A stretch of 64,000 nucleotides of DNA, taken from the NCBI RefSeq assembly GCF_041262165.1, contig NZ_JBGCBY010000004.1:186001-250000 (forward strand), given 5' to 3'. A program made the position numbers and the translations under genes. The stretch comes from Streptacidiphilus sp041262165. Lineage in GTDB: Bacteria; Actinomycetota; Actinomycetes; Streptomycetales; Streptomycetaceae. Below, in pieces: positions 63,325-64,000 of this stretch; the first letter of the stretch is position 1; every line of letters starts with the position of its first letter. The notes below the pieces were generated by a model that worked only from the letters and a program-made list of their open reading frames with translations, was not told where the DNA came from and ran no database searches.

Positions 63325-64000
63325 TCAGCGAGTTGATTGCGCGGCCATCTCGTCGAGCGCGGTCTCGTAGGCTTCGAGGTACGCGGTGGCAACCTCGTCG
63401 GGGACCAGCGACCTCTGGTAGTCCACGGCCAGCAGCACGCGCTGGGTGGCAGAGTCTTGGATCAGCGCCGCAGTGAAGCTGAAGCTGTTTGGCTCGTGTC
63501 GCAGCGTCGGCTCGCAACCGATCTTGCTGTCCAAGATCCGTGCGGACCTCAGCCGCCCGAGTGCGTGGAAGCTCAGGTAACCGAACTGGCTGTCCAACCG
63601 TGAGTCCGCCATCAATCGAGCCAACTGGGCAAACGGGACACGGCGGTGGGGCATCATCTCGAGTTCTGCTTGGTGCACGGCCCGCGCGAGCTCCAGCGGC
63701 TCCATCTGCGCCGGCTGGCAGACCAGCGGAAGCGAGTTGACGAACAGCCCGTAGACCTCGGTACCGCCAGGACGCTCCAAACGGCCGTTCGTCGCCAAGC
63801 CGGTAGTGATCCGGCGCCGCCCGGTGACGTGGTGCAGCGCCCGCATGTGGGCGGCGAGTGCCACTGATTTCACGGGGACACCGGCGGCGGCGGAAGCCAG
63901 GCGCAGTTGCTCAGGGGCCTCGGGCAGCACTCGATCGGTGGTAACCGGCACGTCGTGGACGTCCGCGGTTCCGGGCCACAGGTCGCCACTGACGTTGGCC
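63325..64000 (-). CDS. NRPS protein ending in a condensation domain (partial, continues beyond window)
   Basis: The frame is open from the right edge to a TGA at 63325. The visible ~224 residues are the C-terminal half of a condensation-type domain: SGDLWPGTADVHDVPVTTD (latch region), a GLATNGRLERPGGTEVYGLF segment followed by VNSLPLV (like the GRxxxE...GxFVNTLP motif), and VPFAQLARLMADSRLDS. It ends with the domain, so the protein has no carrier domain after it. The HHxxxDG active site lies outside the window. It is the upstream-most NRPS piece seen. Confidence 0.85.
   Translation of the reverse strand, partial: ANVSGDLWPGTADVHDVPVTTDRVLPEAPEQLRLASAAAGVPVKSVALAAHMRALHHVTGRRRITTGLATNGRLERPGGTEVYGLFVNSLPLVCQPAQMEPLELARAVHQAELEMMPHRRVPFAQLARLMADSRLDSQFGYLSFHALGRLRSARILDSKIGCEPTLRHEPNSFSFTAALIQDSATQRVLLAVDYQRSLVPDEVATAYLEAYETALDEMAAQSTR

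Overview
The window is very GC-rich, with strongly G/C-ending codons, many GTG starts and AAGGAG/GGAGG-type ribosome binding sites. Family content (SpoIIE/PAS signalling protein, AfsR/SARP regulator, secreted RHS protein with Hint domain, ISAs1/IS110/IS256/IS5 elements, NRPS) points to a Streptomyces-type actinomycete. Species cannot be read from the sequence. No rRNA, tRNA or CRISPR array was seen.

Layout. (1) 1-4.5 kb looks like ordinary chromosome: the start of a PAS-domain phosphatase-type regulator, a Nudix hydrolase, a Coq4-like protein, and a YCII/DGPF protein paired with an ECF42-type sigma factor. (2) 4.7-9.3 kb is accessory: a small Cys-rich protein, a coding-like remnant, a yefM-yoeB toxin-antitoxin pair, an unknown 413-aa protein, and a second copy of the yoeB region (about 350 bp) that lost its antitoxin, with 11-bp repeat units nearby. 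(3) 9.4-11.7 kb, minus strand: a small membrane-type peptide, an ATP-grasp ligase, a frameshifted methyltransferase and a 38-aa hydrophobic ORF, which together look like a peptide-modifying locus. An ISAs1-type insertion sequence with perfect 28-bp inverted repeats (11698-13156) abuts it. (4) 13.2-29.8 kb: an orphan RHS toxin tip, an immunity-type gene, a 2391-aa secreted RHS/Hint polymorphic toxin, a divergent 1667-aa secreted DNRLRE/SGNH-like/LamG protein, an M48-like membrane protein without its zinc motif, a GT39-type glycosyltransferase and a methyltransferase.

(5) 29.9-38.7 kb is a scarred region. It holds remnants of an IS4-type transposase, tyrosine recombinases and McrC, plus a 1299-aa protein with three MucR/Ros-like zinc fingers, several unknown proteins and a frameshifted double-GNAT gene. 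(6) 39.1-45.4 kb: an AfsR/SARP regulator diverges from a tightly coupled operon of a 44-aa exported peptide, SdpA, SdpB and a double-GNAT protein. This looks like an SDP-type antimicrobial peptide system with an unusual precursor and an acetyltransferase partner. (7) 45.4-48.0 kb holds decayed IS256, IS110 and IS5 transposases.

(8) 48.1-64 kb, all minus strand, is one end of an NRPS cluster. In transcription order: an NRPS condensation domain (cut by the window end), a free-standing carrier protein, type II thioesterase, cytochrome P450, MbtH, a C-A-T-C-A-T-reductase NRPS, a DDAH-like hydrolase, a PhyH-type dioxygenase, an Sfp-type phosphopantetheinyl transferase, then an ArsR regulator and an MFS exporter. 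The terminal reductase, with an aliphatic-type first and aromatic-type second adenylation pocket, suggests a peptide aldehyde of the MAPI/chymostatin kind, or a cyclised imine derived from one. This is inference.
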